Positions 8,281-15,938 of a DNA stretch of 64,000 nucleotides are shown here, piece by piece. The position numbers and the translations under genes are program-made. Positions within the stretch are counted from its first letter, which is position 1. Each line of letters begins with the position of its first letter. Origin of the DNA: CAZGXI01 sp964529715 (GTDB lineage Bacteria > Chloroflexota > Anaerolineae > Aggregatilineales > Ch27); contig CAZGXI010000007.1 in assembly GCA_964529715.1 (NCBI GenBank), forward strand, positions 1-64,000. Direction: 5' to 3'. A model generated the notes under the pieces. That model did not search any database. It was not told where the DNA came from and saw nothing but the letters and a program-made list of their open reading frames with translations.

Positions 8281-8428
8281 GTACTCTTTTCGGGTTGCTT
8301 TTGTTGTAGACCTCACCACCCGCTACCCTCTCTCTGTATACGAAGAGAGACCGCAGTGAGATTCTCAACCTCGCAGCCAGATCACTTCGAGTGGGTTTAA
8401 GAAGCCTGGCGCGGAGATAATGCAGCCT

Positions 8429-8896
8429 CTACAACAGCAAACCCGGCTGCCCACCACCGCCTTCTATCGCCCTCGGCGGCGGGCCTTTGCCCTTTCGCGC
8501 ATTTTCTCGCGCCGACGGGCGCGTTCGGCCTCGCGCTCCTCGCGGTTTTCCTGGCGATGTTCGTGCCTGTTCTGCTCCAATTGCAGGCGCACGGCCTAAT
8601 TGCAGGCGCACGGCCTCGTAAGCCTTGTGGGTCACGCCCTGGCGCTCTAACTCACGGCGAATCTCACGCTGTCTACGCTTGGGATTGACCTGCTTCGGTC
8701 CATGAGCCGGATCGCGGGGTACACCGACAGTCATCCCGTTTTGCAGAGCGGCCAGGTCACGCAAGACAAAAATATAGATGGCCTCATCCTGTGGCTTCGC
8801 ACCGAAGACATGACGTGCGGCGTAGAGACAACCATCCCGCTCAACTTCGAGCAGCCCAATCCAATATGGTGGATCGAAAAACACGGTGAATTTCAT
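8429..8896 (-). pseudogene. yjdF: YjdF family (DUF2992) protein, frameshifted C-terminus
   Basis: The first 95 or so residues match the YjdF/DUF2992 family: MKFTVFFDPPYWIGLLEVE, then YAARHVFGAKP, NPKRRQREIRRELE and THKAYEAVRLQL. The family normally ends in a charged Glu/Arg-rich helix of about 40 residues. Here a perfect 19-bp tandem duplication (8579-8597 and 8598-8616) shifts the frame inside that tail, so the present ORF runs to 8429 with an unrelated tail. Skipping one copy restores the tail (LEQNRHEHRQENREE, then EREKMRERAKARRR-like) and a stop at 8464-8466, giving 137 residues, the normal length. The function of YjdF is not known; many homologues sit behind the azaaromatic-binding yjdF riboswitch. 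The core may still be functional. Confidence 0.75.
8579..8616. repeat. Perfect 19-bp tandem duplication inside yjdF
   Basis: AATTGCAGGCGCACGGCCT occurs twice head to tail. Nineteen is not a multiple of three, so it frameshifts the minus-strand gene. Confidence 0.95.
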
Positions 8897-8897
8897 A

Positions 8898-8953
8898 CCT
8901 TCCCCTCCCAGGCAAGATCAACCAAACCACCGGACATCCCTGGGAAGGGAAGG
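8898..8953 (-). promoter_or_regulatory. Hairpin that hides the yjdF ribosome site
   Basis: On the minus strand, arm 8953-8939 pairs with arm 8912-8898 over 15 bp with one G-U pair and a 26-nt loop. The second arm contains the GGGAGGGGAAGG ribosome site and ends one nt before the ATG. In this fold initiation is blocked. This is what a translational riboswitch expression platform looks like. Confidence 0.7.
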
Positions 8954-8955
8954 TT

Positions 8956-9000
8956 ACAAACAGCGGGCAATCGCTGCGCCCGGACTACCAACCGGGCCGT
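8956..9000 (-). promoter_or_regulatory. Possible aptamer-like three-way junction in the yjdF leader
   Basis: Just upstream of the ribosome-site hairpin, on the minus strand, an AAACA/TGTTT helix encloses two hairpins, GCCCGG/CCGGGC and AGCG/CGCT. yjdF genes are often preceded by the yjdF RNA. I could not confirm its conserved core from memory, so this is a candidate only. Confidence 0.4.
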
Positions 9001-9051
9001 GTTTACGTGGCGTAATAGGGCATTTTACCCTTCAACAGGCGATCTGAGAAG

Positions 9052-9068
9052 TGGTACAATACTTCTTA
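9052..9068 (+). promoter_or_regulatory. Extended -10 promoter giving a leaderless mRNA
   Basis: TGG-TACAAT (9052-9060) ends seven nt before ATG 9068, so the start site would fall at or next to the A of the ATG. A weak TTCAAC at 9031-9036 could be the -35. No ribosome site precedes the ATG. Confidence 0.6.
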
Positions 9069-9901
9069 TGATCACACAACCTTTGACCATAACTGCTGCC
9101 ATTTTGTCATTGGAGGGGTTGCAACCTGCCCCCTACCAAGCCTCGTCGTTGGCCGAAGCTGCCCGCTATGAACCGACCGGCGTGTACACCGTCGCACGGA
9201 CCTACCATCGCACGATGGCCTTATGTCTGGACGCCCATTGGGATCGGTTGGAAGAATCCGCCCGGCTGCTAGGAATTCCCTTGCGATTGGATCGGCGGTC
9301 GGCGCGAGATGCCCTGCGCCGACTTATCCTGGAATCGGGCTACCCGGAGTCGCGCTTTCGCATCACGGCGCCCGCCGACGCGCCGGACCACCTGTACTTT
9401 GCTATCGAGCCGTTCAAAGATGTGCCGGTCGAGGTCCGCGCCAATGGCGCGCGCGTGCAGTCGGTGAACGGGCAACGCAGCATCCCTAGAGCCAAGAATA
9501 CCGCCTGGATGGAAACCCGCGCTCATCTGTCTCTGCCCGAAGGGATTTACGAAGGCCTGCTGATCGGGCCGGATGGGACCATTCTGGAAGGCATGAGCAG
9601 CAACTTTTATGCGATCCGCGACGGCGCACTGTACACCGCCCAGGGCACAGTGTTGCCCGGCATCAGCCGCCGGATCGCGCTGGAAGTCGCACCAGAAGTG
9701 CTGCCCGTATACCTGGAGCCGGTCCGGCTGGCAGATGTTCCACGTCTGCAAGAAGCATTTCTCACCAGCGCCGGGCGCGGCGTCGTGCCCATCGTTGAGA
9801 TCGACGGGCAGCAGGTCAACGGCGGCAGGCCTGGCCCGTTCACCCGCGCGATTGAACGGCGGTATAATGCCTGGACCGAAGCCCATTTGGAGGAAATCTG
9901 A
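9068..9901 (+). CDS. PLP-dependent class IV aminotransferase
   Basis: A 277-residue fold-type IV PLP enzyme, the family of branched-chain aminotransferase, D-amino-acid transaminase and aminodeoxychorismate lyase. Visible features are the R-x-Y/F-rich N-terminal region (TYHRTMALCLDAHWDRLEES, the usual cofactor-domain entry), IPRAKNTAWMETRA holding the likely PLP lysine, then ILEGMSSNFYAIRDGALYT and GTVLPGISRRIALEVA, the phosphate-binding G-I/T segment, and EAFLTSAGRGVVPIVEIDG near the end. These signatures are common to the whole family, so the exact substrate is open. The start at 9068 is chosen because of the promoter placed 7 nt upstream; the open frame upstream to 8702 runs through the yjdF leader and is not coding. 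An ECF S component follows 46 nt downstream. Confidence 0.88.
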   Translation: MITQPLTITAAILSLEGLQPAPYQASSLAEAARYEPTGVYTVARTYHRTMALCLDAHWDRLEESARLLGIPLRLDRRSARDALRRLILESGYPESRFRITAPADAPDHLYFAIEPFKDVPVEVRANGARVQSVNGQRSIPRAKNTAWMETRAHLSLPEGIYEGLLIGPDGTILEGMSSNFYAIRDGALYTAQGTVLPGISRRIALEVAPEVLPVYLEPVRLADVPRLQEAFLTSAGRGVVPIVEIDGQQVNGGRPGPFTRAIERRYNAWTEAHLEEI

Positions 9902-9947
9902 CCCTCAGGTATATACGGCACCTCGCAACCAAACCTACGGAGCATCC

Positions 9948-10463
9948 ATGTTGAAGCGGAACACCCTGACCGATCCGCGCGCGCTGGCGTTAACCGGCGT
10001 CATGACGGCGGTGATCTTTGCCCTCACGCGCGGTGTGCAAATTCCAACCCCTATCGGCGGCTACGTGCATCTGGGCGACGCGGGGGTATTGTTTACCGGT
10101 TTCGCATTCGGGCCGGCAGTGGGCGCCATTGCCAGCGCACTCGGCACGGGCCTGGCCGACCTGACCTCACCCTACGCCCAGTGGACGCCCTTCACGCTGG
10201 TCATTCACGCGCTGATGGGCCTGATGGCAGGCTACCTGACACGCGGCGAGACGCCCTGGTGGCGGCTACTGCTGGCATCGGCGGTCTGCGGTGTGATCCT
10301 GGTAGCAGGATACTTTGTGGCCGGGCTGGTACTGGTCGGGCTGGAGGCGGCGCTGGAAGTCGCGCCGAACGTGATGCAAATTGTGGCCGGCGCACTGGTG
10401 AGCATCCCGCTGTACTACGCCGTGCGCCGCGCGTATCCGCCACTGATTTATCAGCAGCGTTAA
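9948..10463 (+). CDS. ECF transporter S component
   Basis: A 171-residue membrane protein with about five TM helices. The stretch IGGYVHLGDAGVLFTGFAFG, then GPAVGAIASALGTGLADLTS, is the typical pattern of substrate-binding S components of energy-coupling-factor transporters. These take up vitamins or similar molecules together with a shared T/A/A' module, which is not in this window, so it is probably a group II system using a distant module. Substrate unknown. The ATG at 9948 has ACGGAG about 6 nt upstream. It is probably cotranscribed with the aminotransferase and ends 11 nt from the convergent phosphatase gene. Confidence 0.8.
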   Translation: MLKRNTLTDPRALALTGVMTAVIFALTRGVQIPTPIGGYVHLGDAGVLFTGFAFGPAVGAIASALGTGLADLTSPYAQWTPFTLVIHALMGLMAGYLTRGETPWWRLLLASAVCGVILVAGYFVAGLVLVGLEAALEVAPNVMQIVAGALVSIPLYYAVRRAYPPLIYQQR

Positions 10464-10474
10464 GCAGACAGCCG

Positions 10475-11110
10475 CTATTCTCGCTGGCCGTTCCGAATCA
10501 GGGCTTCAAACTCGCGCAGGCGGGCGAGCTGCTTCGGCAATGGCATGATGAATGGGCGCACTCGCCGAATCGTTGCCAACGCCTCGTCCGCCGTCATGCC
10601 CTGGTGCGCAATTAAATAGGCTGCCCCCATGCTCGGCGCGCGGCCCGACCCCGCTGCGCAGTGCACATAGACCGCGCCACCCGCCGCGATCCGTGCGGCG
10701 ATCCAGTCTGCTCCGCGCCGGAGATCGTCCAGCGAAACAGGTGTGTCGTCCACCGTTGGCAGATGCAGGTAGCTATCTTCGGGAATGGGCACGCCCGCCG
10801 CACGGTCGTCGTGCTCGGTGCGCATATTGACCACCGCCGTCACGCCTGCCTGCCGCAGCGCCGCCCACCCTCGCCGCCGAATCTGCCCGCCAACGTAAAG
10901 GGTGGACGTCACACGGGCATAGCGCAGCGTGTCCATCCCCAACAGGAACAGCCGCCCACGCACGAAAGCCCAGATCAGCGTCGGCCACAATCCCTGCCGC
11001 CAGAGACGCATCACCGGCAACACCAACACAAAGCGTAGGAGACGAAGTATCCTGCGAGGAAGTTTTGAGGTTGGAATGTTTGGTTTCGAGTTCAGATCGA
11101 CCACCGCCAC
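10475..11110 (-). CDS. Dual-specificity protein phosphatase family protein
   Basis: A 211-residue protein with the cysteine phosphatase loop VHCAAGSGRAPSMGAAYLIA, i.e. CX5R with the following Ser/Thr-position small residues, and an upstream aspartate-containing DDTPVS that could be the general acid. The N-terminal 60 residues include a short hydrophobic stretch (LRFVLVLPVMRLW and LIWAFV) that could anchor it to the membrane. It most resembles small DSPs such as those acting on phosphoproteins, phosphoinositides or glycans. The start is GTG 11110, with CAGGG about 5 nt upstream. It lies 18 nt after the GT4 gene and so belongs to a minus-strand operon with GT4 and GH5. Confidence 0.82.
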   Translation of the reverse strand: MAVVDLNSKPNIPTSKLPRRILRLLRFVLVLPVMRLWRQGLWPTLIWAFVRGRLFLLGMDTLRYARVTSTLYVGGQIRRRGWAALRQAGVTAVVNMRTEHDDRAAGVPIPEDSYLHLPTVDDTPVSLDDLRRGADWIAARIAAGGAVYVHCAAGSGRAPSMGAAYLIAHQGMTADEALATIRRVRPFIMPLPKQLARLREFEALIRNGQRE

Positions 11111-11128
11111 GATACCCTGACGCGAGAT

Positions 11129-12223
11129 TCAGCTTCCAGCGGCCCGTTCCAGCGCCTCGAGAACCGCCTGCGCCGCGCTTTCCCAGGTGAAGCGCGCTGC
11201 CTGAGCATACCCCATCTCGACCATCCGCGCACACAAGGCCCCATCATCCACGACCCACCGAATCGCATCCGCCAACGAAGATACGTTGAGCGGATTCACT
11301 TTCAATGCGGCATCCCCGGCCAATTCCGGCAGGCTAGACGTACTGCTGGTGATAACAGGTGCGCCGCAGCGCATTGCCTCTAACACCGGAAAGCCGAACC
11401 CCTCATACAACGATGGAAAGACCAGCGCCAGCGCGCCGCTGTAGAGCGCCGCCACATCGCCATCGTCCACGTAGCCAATCTGCCGGATGCCGGGAATCCC
11501 CTCAATCCAGGCCGGATCGTATAACCAGCCCGGCGCCCCGGCCAACACCAACCCCACGCCCTGCTGATACACGCCACTTTCGGCATAAGCCTGAGCCAGC
11601 CGGGCGATATTCTTGCGCGGCTGAAGCGTCCCCAAAAAGAGCAGGTATTCCGTCGGCAGGCTGTACTTCGCCCGGACACGTCCCAGTTCATCCGGGTCGG
11701 TCACGCGCGCCAGCGATTCATCCACGCCGGGATAGACGACCTGAACTTTCGCCGGATCGATGCCATATACACGGGTCAGATCGTCGCGCGTGGCCTGCGA
11801 ATCGACCAGAACGACGGCGGCGCGCTGCGCGCTGCGCAATGTGGACCACTCCAGGTAGCGGCGCGGCCAAGGGGGATGCGCCTCTGGGAAAAAATGGTAG
11901 CCCAGATCGTGCACTGTCACAACGGCGGGGCCAGGAAAAACCAGCGGCAGTGTGTGTGCCGGGACGAACGTCACGTCCGGGTGGTCGGACCACAGCGCAG
12001 CGGCAAAGCGGACATGCGTCCACAGGCGCGGGAACCAGACGACACGCAGCCGGGCACACGCTCCGTTCGGGAACAGGCCCGGCGGCGGCGCGTCACGGAA
12101 ATACAACGTGAACTCATACGGCGTATCCAGAGCCAGCAAGGCGCGCAACACAGCCAGGGCATAACGCTCGGTTCCGGTACGGCGGGCCAGTGTGACCCGA
12201 CTGGCGTCAACGGCGATGCGCAT
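11129..12223 (-). CDS. Glycosyltransferase family 4 protein
   Basis: A 364-residue retaining glycosyltransferase of GT4. The N-terminus MRIAVDASRVTLARRTGTER is typical of mannosyl/rhamnosyl transferases such as WbpZ-like enzymes that begin with a G-rich acceptor loop. The C-terminal domain has FLGTLQPRKNIARLAQAY and PSLYEGFGFPVLEAMRCGAP (the EX7E element E-GFGFPVLE) followed by ITSSTSSLPELAGDAALKVNP. It acts in the cytoplasm on cell-surface or glycolipid sugars. ATG 12223 is the classic start, but a GTG at 12235 overlaps the stop of the upstream GH5 gene and has GGGGAA before it, so translational coupling with a 4-residue longer protein is possible. Confidence 0.9.
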   Translation of the reverse strand: MRIAVDASRVTLARRTGTERYALAVLRALLALDTPYEFTLYFRDAPPPGLFPNGACARLRVVWFPRLWTHVRFAAALWSDHPDVTFVPAHTLPLVFPGPAVVTVHDLGYHFFPEAHPPWPRRYLEWSTLRSAQRAAVVLVDSQATRDDLTRVYGIDPAKVQVVYPGVDESLARVTDPDELGRVRAKYSLPTEYLLFLGTLQPRKNIARLAQAYAESGVYQQGVGLVLAGAPGWLYDPAWIEGIPGIRQIGYVDDGDVAALYSGALALVFPSLYEGFGFPVLEAMRCGAPVITSSTSSLPELAGDAALKVNPLNVSSLADAIRWVVDDGALCARMVEMGYAQAARFTWESAAQAVLEALERAAGS

Positions 12224-12231
12224 AGTTAACT

Positions 12232-13494
12232 TCACTCTTCCCCGACATTCGAGGGGCGAATCGTGTTGCGACTCCAGTAGGATGTGATCACACCCAGCAG
12301 ATCGCTTTCGACAACGGTATGGTTATCCGGATCGGGGCCATGCAAAAAGTCAAAGGCGTCATTCTGCTGGTAAGGCGGCCACGCCGGATTGAACGCCCAC
12401 AGCGCGTAGTTGACGCCAAGCTGCTCGAACAAATCCATCTGATCGGCCATAAACGCTGCCGCGCCGGGTTCCCAACGTTGCAGCCCGAACTCATTGACGG
12501 CGACCGGCACTTCGTAGATGCGCATGAAGTCACTTACCGGCGAGAGCAGGCCCGCCAGATAAGCCTGGTCGAAGGTGTCGGGCGCGCCGTCCCAATCCAG
12601 GTCCAGCGAACCCGGATAAGTGATCTCCAGGGGCGAATCCTGGTGCGTATACACAAACGGCTCGTACTGGTGAACGGTATAGACCGTGCGGGGATCGCCC
12701 GTCGGCTGGAGCCAGGTCAGCCAGTGGACCGCGCTGTAACTCATCGCGCCGATCAGGATCGGCGTATCTGGGTCTACTTCGCGGATGGCAGCAGAAATAT
12801 GTGGGTAGAACTGGTTCCAATCATACAGTGAGGCGGCGTAAGCCGGGTAAAAATCCTCCGGGTTCCAGATGTCCAGCCACACGCCGCTGCCGTTCGGCTC
12901 GACCATCAGATCGTAACCGGCCACGATAGGGTTATCCCGGTAGCGTTCTGCCGTGTAGCGCCACATCGCTACCCAGGCGTCCTGCGCCGCCTGATCCTGC
13001 CACACGCGGTCGTTCAGCAGGCTTTCATCGAACCAGACGCCCGCGCCGTCGGAATAGAACGTGAAATCACTGCGGCCCGGCCCGGTACGGAAACTGATCA
13101 CGGCGAACATGTCGGCCTGTGCGATCATATCAAGCAAATGATCCAGATTCGCCTGCACTCCCTGATCTAACACATAAGGCGGATCTTGGGTGAACAGGCC
13201 CGGATGGGAGATGTTGACATAATTCGCGCCAAGCGCCGCCAAACGGTCAAAATCCTCCTGCGTGTATGGCGGCCCGACGTGCCCCGCCCCCAGAAACTCC
13301 AGCCCATCCAGATCGGGCACGACGATGCGCTGCCAGATATTCGCCCCACGCAGGTGTGGCCCATCAACCCACAGAGCGAAGCGGTCAAATGCCGCGCCAG
13401 GATCGTTTCCCTGGGCAGACAGGGGTACACCGCCCCGCAGCAACACAGCGACCAACAATAACAACCCTGCCCGTTTGATCAGATGCCCATTCAT
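12232..13494 (-). CDS. Secreted glycoside hydrolase, family 5-like
   Basis: A 420-residue protein with a signal peptide (KR, then LLLLVAVLLRGG, cut near SAQG). The mature part is a TIM-barrel hydrolase of the cellulase (GH5) type: GANIWQRIV near the first strand, LAALGANYVNISHPG, the acid/base region YDLMVEPNGSG and the nucleophile region VAVNEFGLQRW close to the end, ending with LWAFNPAWPPY. This would cleave beta-glycosidic bonds in an external or envelope glycan. The start is ATG 13494, with AAAAGG 5 nt upstream; a longer frame exists but gives no signal peptide at its N-terminus. It is the first gene of a coupled cluster with GT4 and the phosphatase. Confidence 0.85.
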   Translation of the reverse strand: MNGHLIKRAGLLLLVAVLLRGGVPLSAQGNDPGAAFDRFALWVDGPHLRGANIWQRIVVPDLDGLEFLGAGHVGPPYTQEDFDRLAALGANYVNISHPGLFTQDPPYVLDQGVQANLDHLLDMIAQADMFAVISFRTGPGRSDFTFYSDGAGVWFDESLLNDRVWQDQAAQDAWVAMWRYTAERYRDNPIVAGYDLMVEPNGSGVWLDIWNPEDFYPAYAASLYDWNQFYPHISAAIREVDPDTPILIGAMSYSAVHWLTWLQPTGDPRTVYTVHQYEPFVYTHQDSPLEITYPGSLDLDWDGAPDTFDQAYLAGLLSPVSDFMRIYEVPVAVNEFGLQRWEPGAAAFMADQMDLFEQLGVNYALWAFNPAWPPYQQNDAFDFLHGPDPDNHTVVESDLLGVITSYWSRNTIRPSNVGEE

Positions 13495-13531
13495 ACAGCC
13501 TTTTTCCTGCCGTGCGGCAAAATCCACCGCG

Positions 13532-14452
13532 CTAAAACAAAGGCCGAGGCTGAGGCAGCACATTCAGGGCAGCCAGCCGCGTCGCGCAGACGACGCCCCC
13601 CAACGCAAAAACCACCGCACCATCATCCGATACGTCCAGCGCCGCCACCGACGCCCGGCGCCCTGGCGAGGAAGCCAGCAGCTGCACCTGCCGGGCCTGG
13701 GCGATCAGGTCGATGGCGTGGCGCTGATGCGTGGGATTCAGGTCGGCATCGTAAATGCGGATCACATTGTCGTCGGCATCGGCCAGGGCGATGAACTGGC
13801 CGTTGGGCGACACCGCCATCGGCCCAGCAGTGAAGTGCAGCGACAGTTCGCGTTGCACCTGCCCGCCTGCATCGACTACCATCATCCGCTCGCCATTGCT
13901 GATCACCAGGCGGCCAAGCGCATCGGGAACAAGCACACTTAGCCGCGAATCGACCCCCAAAGTAAAACCGGGCCAAAAGGACCCCACCCGGACATGCTGC
14001 TGAAAGAGGCACAGTCGGCCCTGCTCCGTGATCGCCCCGATCAGCCCCAGGGCACGGTCCAACCCGACCGCCAGAAAGCGCCCATCCTGCTCCCGGTCTA
14101 GGGCAATGTTGCGGCCATCGACCTCCAGTTCCAGGCGGCCATCGGAGAAGTGCACCAGGCGCAGGTGTCCATCGCGGCTGGTATGGATGGTCATGCCACT
14201 CAGATGCACCGTCGGCAAAAAGCCCCCGTTCGGGGCGCGCAGCCCGGCCACGAAATCATCCCACTCCGCGCTGCCGGGCGCAACCGGCGCATCCTGCCAG
14301 ACCAATTCCCGCTGGCCCAACGGCATCCCGGTACGCTGATCGTAGAAGTAGACATTGCGCTTCCGGTCCCACACGGCCACCTGAAGCGAATCACCGGGAA
14401 CCAGTTCCAGCGCCGCCACCGGCTGAGTCGAAAAGTGCAATTGCCACTCCAC
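13532..14452 (-). CDS. Beta-propeller-like protein, function unknown
   Basis: A 306-residue protein without signal peptide or TM segments. It consists of repeated short beta-strands with propeller-like phrases: LQVAVWDRKRNVYFYDQRTG, MAVSPNGQFIALADADDNVI followed by RIYDADL, and ALDVSDDGAVVFAL. These resemble WD40/YVTN blades, and the protein could form a single propeller. I cannot assign a function. I chose GTG 14452, preceded by AGAGG at about 7 nt, because a -10 element at 14510-14505 would exclude the longer frame from 14521. It is upstream of the GH5 gene by 37 nt and may be cotranscribed with it. Confidence 0.65.
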   Translation of the reverse strand: MEWQLHFSTQPVAALELVPGDSLQVAVWDRKRNVYFYDQRTGMPLGQRELVWQDAPVAPGSAEWDDFVAGLRAPNGGFLPTVHLSGMTIHTSRDGHLRLVHFSDGRLELEVDGRNIALDREQDGRFLAVGLDRALGLIGAITEQGRLCLFQQHVRVGSFWPGFTLGVDSRLSVLVPDALGRLVISNGERMMVVDAGGQVQRELSLHFTAGPMAVSPNGQFIALADADDNVIRIYDADLNPTHQRHAIDLIAQARQVQLLASSPGRRASVAALDVSDDGAVVFALGGVVCATRLAALNVLPQPRPLF

Positions 14453-14504
14453 CGAAGTCCTCTTTTCTAGCGAGCGGCGCTCCACGCAGCTTCCCTGCTG
14501 CTCT

Positions 14505-14533
14505 ATTGTAACGCCGGACACGGCAGTAGGAAA
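14505..14533 (-). promoter_or_regulatory. Weak promoter of the propeller gene
   Basis: Minus-strand TACAAT (14510-14505) with a poor -35 (TTTCCT, 14533-14528) at 17 nt. It would start transcription inside the longest open frame and so supports the GTG start at 14452. Confidence 0.4.
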
Positions 14534-14540
14534 TTGGCCG

Positions 14541-14558
14541 ATAGGACTTAAGCCCTAT
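14541..14558. promoter_or_regulatory. Near-perfect palindrome between divergent genes
   Basis: ATAGGACTTAAGCCCTAT is an 18-bp palindrome with one mismatched pair, flanked by TGTCAA. It lies between the propeller gene promoter and the promoter of the 116-residue protein, so it is an operator candidate. Confidence 0.35.
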
Positions 14559-14579
14559 GTCAAAACAAACCTTTAACCG

Positions 14580-14609
14580 TAGACAGGTTGCGTTATTCAC
14601 CTTTATACT
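14580..14609 (+). promoter_or_regulatory. Promoter of the 116-residue protein
   Basis: TAGACA (14580-14585), 18-nt spacer, TATACT (14604-14609); both hexamers are 5/6 to consensus. Confidence 0.5.
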
Positions 14610-14648
14610 TTATTCAGATGCACCGCTTTGCGCTTCAGGACAAATTCC

Positions 14649-14999
14649 ATGCACACGACTGGCGATACTCTGCAAACGCCACACGGGACAAGCACGTATC
14701 GGGAATTCACCGGACCTTCCGGCGAAACGATTACCCTGACCTACCACGATCTCTGGATGATAATTGTCTGTCGGATGTCGATGGACGGCGACTGGCAGCG
14801 CATTCGCGCCGTCGCCAATATGGTCCCCGACAGCGCGCGTAAAGTCGCCCTCATCGACCGACTATGGCAGTTAGAGCGTTCGCTGGGAGGGCTGCCGCCG
14901 ATTCCGCCTGAGGTCTGCCAGCTTCACCTGCGCCGCGCCCACAACTGGTTCAACCGCCGCACAATGAATGTCGGCCCAGAAAGCCCTGCGGCGCGTTGA
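14649..14999 (+). CDS. Hypothetical protein, 116 residues
   Basis: I do not recognise this small soluble protein. It starts MHTTGDTLQTPHGTSTYREF and is followed by a mostly helical part with TYHDLWMIIVCRM, DGDWQRIRAVANMVPDSARK and a basic C-terminus (LHLRRAHNWFNRR). A promoter with good hexamers and AGGAC about 8 nt before ATG 14649 support it as a real gene. The open frame also continues upstream to a TTG at 14628. It is divergent from the propeller gene and 72 nt upstream of a HAD hydrolase that has its own promoter. Confidence 0.6.
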   Translation: MHTTGDTLQTPHGTSTYREFTGPSGETITLTYHDLWMIIVCRMSMDGDWQRIRAVANMVPDSARKVALIDRLWQLERSLGGLPPIPPEVCQLHLRRAHNWFNRRTMNVGPESPAAR

Positions 15000-15035
15000 A
15001 TTCGGTTGGGACTTGCCCAGAAAGCAGAGGCCGCT

Positions 15036-15072
15036 TTGCGTCCATATACCTGCTTTGCTACAATGCCCCACA
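15036..15072 (+). promoter_or_regulatory. Promoter giving a leaderless HAD hydrolase mRNA
   Basis: TTGCGT (15036-15041), 17-nt spacer, TACAAT (15059-15064), then seven nt to ATG 15072. An earlier ATG at 15063 lies inside the -10 and cannot be transcribed. The geometry matches the promoter at 9052-9068. Confidence 0.65.
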
Positions 15073-15938
15073 TGGTAGATGGACCCTTCACCGGCGTCAG
15101 AGGTGTTTTTTTCGACCTGGACGGCACGCTCAAGTTGAGCACCCCGACCGGGGTCGATACGCTGTTGGCCTTGATGGCCGACTACGGCATCCCCATTGAT
15201 CACGCGGCCAAGCGGGCCGGTCATCGCTTTTCCCACGAATATTGGGCCGACCGCGAGCGCGTAGAAAACGATATGGACCGCCTGGGACCAGACGCCTTTT
15301 GGGCCAATTATATTCGCGCGCAGATGATCGCCATGTCCGTCTTGCCGCCGGGTCAGGAGCCGGACGGCCAGGTCGTCCAGGAGATCAACCGCCGCTTCGC
15401 CACTGAATTCAACCCGCAGAGCCACATCGCCCCCGGCACGGTCGAACTGCTGTCCCTGTTGCGGCAGCACGATCTGATCCTAGGCCTGGTTTCCAACCGT
15501 CCGCTGCCGCTGACCGACCCGGCGCAGCGGTTGGGCATCCACGAATACTTCCACTTTACCCTTGCCGCAGGCGAGATCGGGTCGTGGAAGCCGGATGCAG
15601 GTATTTTTCTGCGGGCGGTCGAAATTGCCGGCCTGTCTGAGCCAGGGGAGGCCATTTACATCGGCGACAACTACTACGCCGACGCGCTGGGGGCGTTCCA
15701 GGCCGGCCTGAAAGCCGTGCTCATCGACCCCCTGCGCGCTTTTCCCGAAGCCGAAGCGGTGGCGTTTGTGATCGATGAGCTGGCCGACCTGATCCCCTAT
15801 CTTCAGACGCCTGTTGACCTCGTTGAAAACGCTGCGGCAACCGCCTCGGCATCCGAATTCTCATCGTACAGCAACGCTGCCGGATCGCAACCGGAGGCGT
15901 CCTCACCAGATAACGAGGATCGCCAAATCACGGAATAA
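15072..15938 (+). CDS. HAD superfamily hydrolase
   Basis: A 288-residue phosphatase-like protein. HAD motif I is VFFDLDGTL near residue 20 (nucleophile Asp), motif II is LVSNRP, motif III is SWKPDAGIF (Lys) and motif IV is YIGDNYYADALGA (acidic pair). The cap domain between motifs I and II is helical (C1 type). This is the phosphoglycolate phosphatase/YjjG-like layout; the substrate is not evident. The C-terminal 50 residues are low-complexity Ala/Ser/Glu and look disordered. Its last 11 nt overlap the convergent LysM gene. Confidence 0.85.
   Translation: MVDGPFTGVRGVFFDLDGTLKLSTPTGVDTLLALMADYGIPIDHAAKRAGHRFSHEYWADRERVENDMDRLGPDAFWANYIRAQMIAMSVLPPGQEPDGQVVQEINRRFATEFNPQSHIAPGTVELLSLLRQHDLILGLVSNRPLPLTDPAQRLGIHEYFHFTLAAGEIGSWKPDAGIFLRAVEIAGLSEPGEAIYIGDNYYADALGAFQAGLKAVLIDPLRAFPEAEAVAFVIDELADLIPYLQTPVDLVENAAATASASEFSSYSNAAGSQPEASSPDNEDRQITE

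Noticed and set aside
8207..8368. N-terminal extension of the SDR
   Set aside because: It overlaps the MerR-type promoter and cannot be transcribed from it; the family starts near ATG 8206.
8702..9067. N-terminal extension of the aminotransferase
   Set aside because: It runs antisense through yjdF and its leader and lies upstream of the promoter.
11359..12111. Plus-strand 250-codon ORF opposite the GT4 gene
   Set aside because: A shadow frame rich in Arg/Pro/Ala; the minus-strand GT4 is unmistakable.
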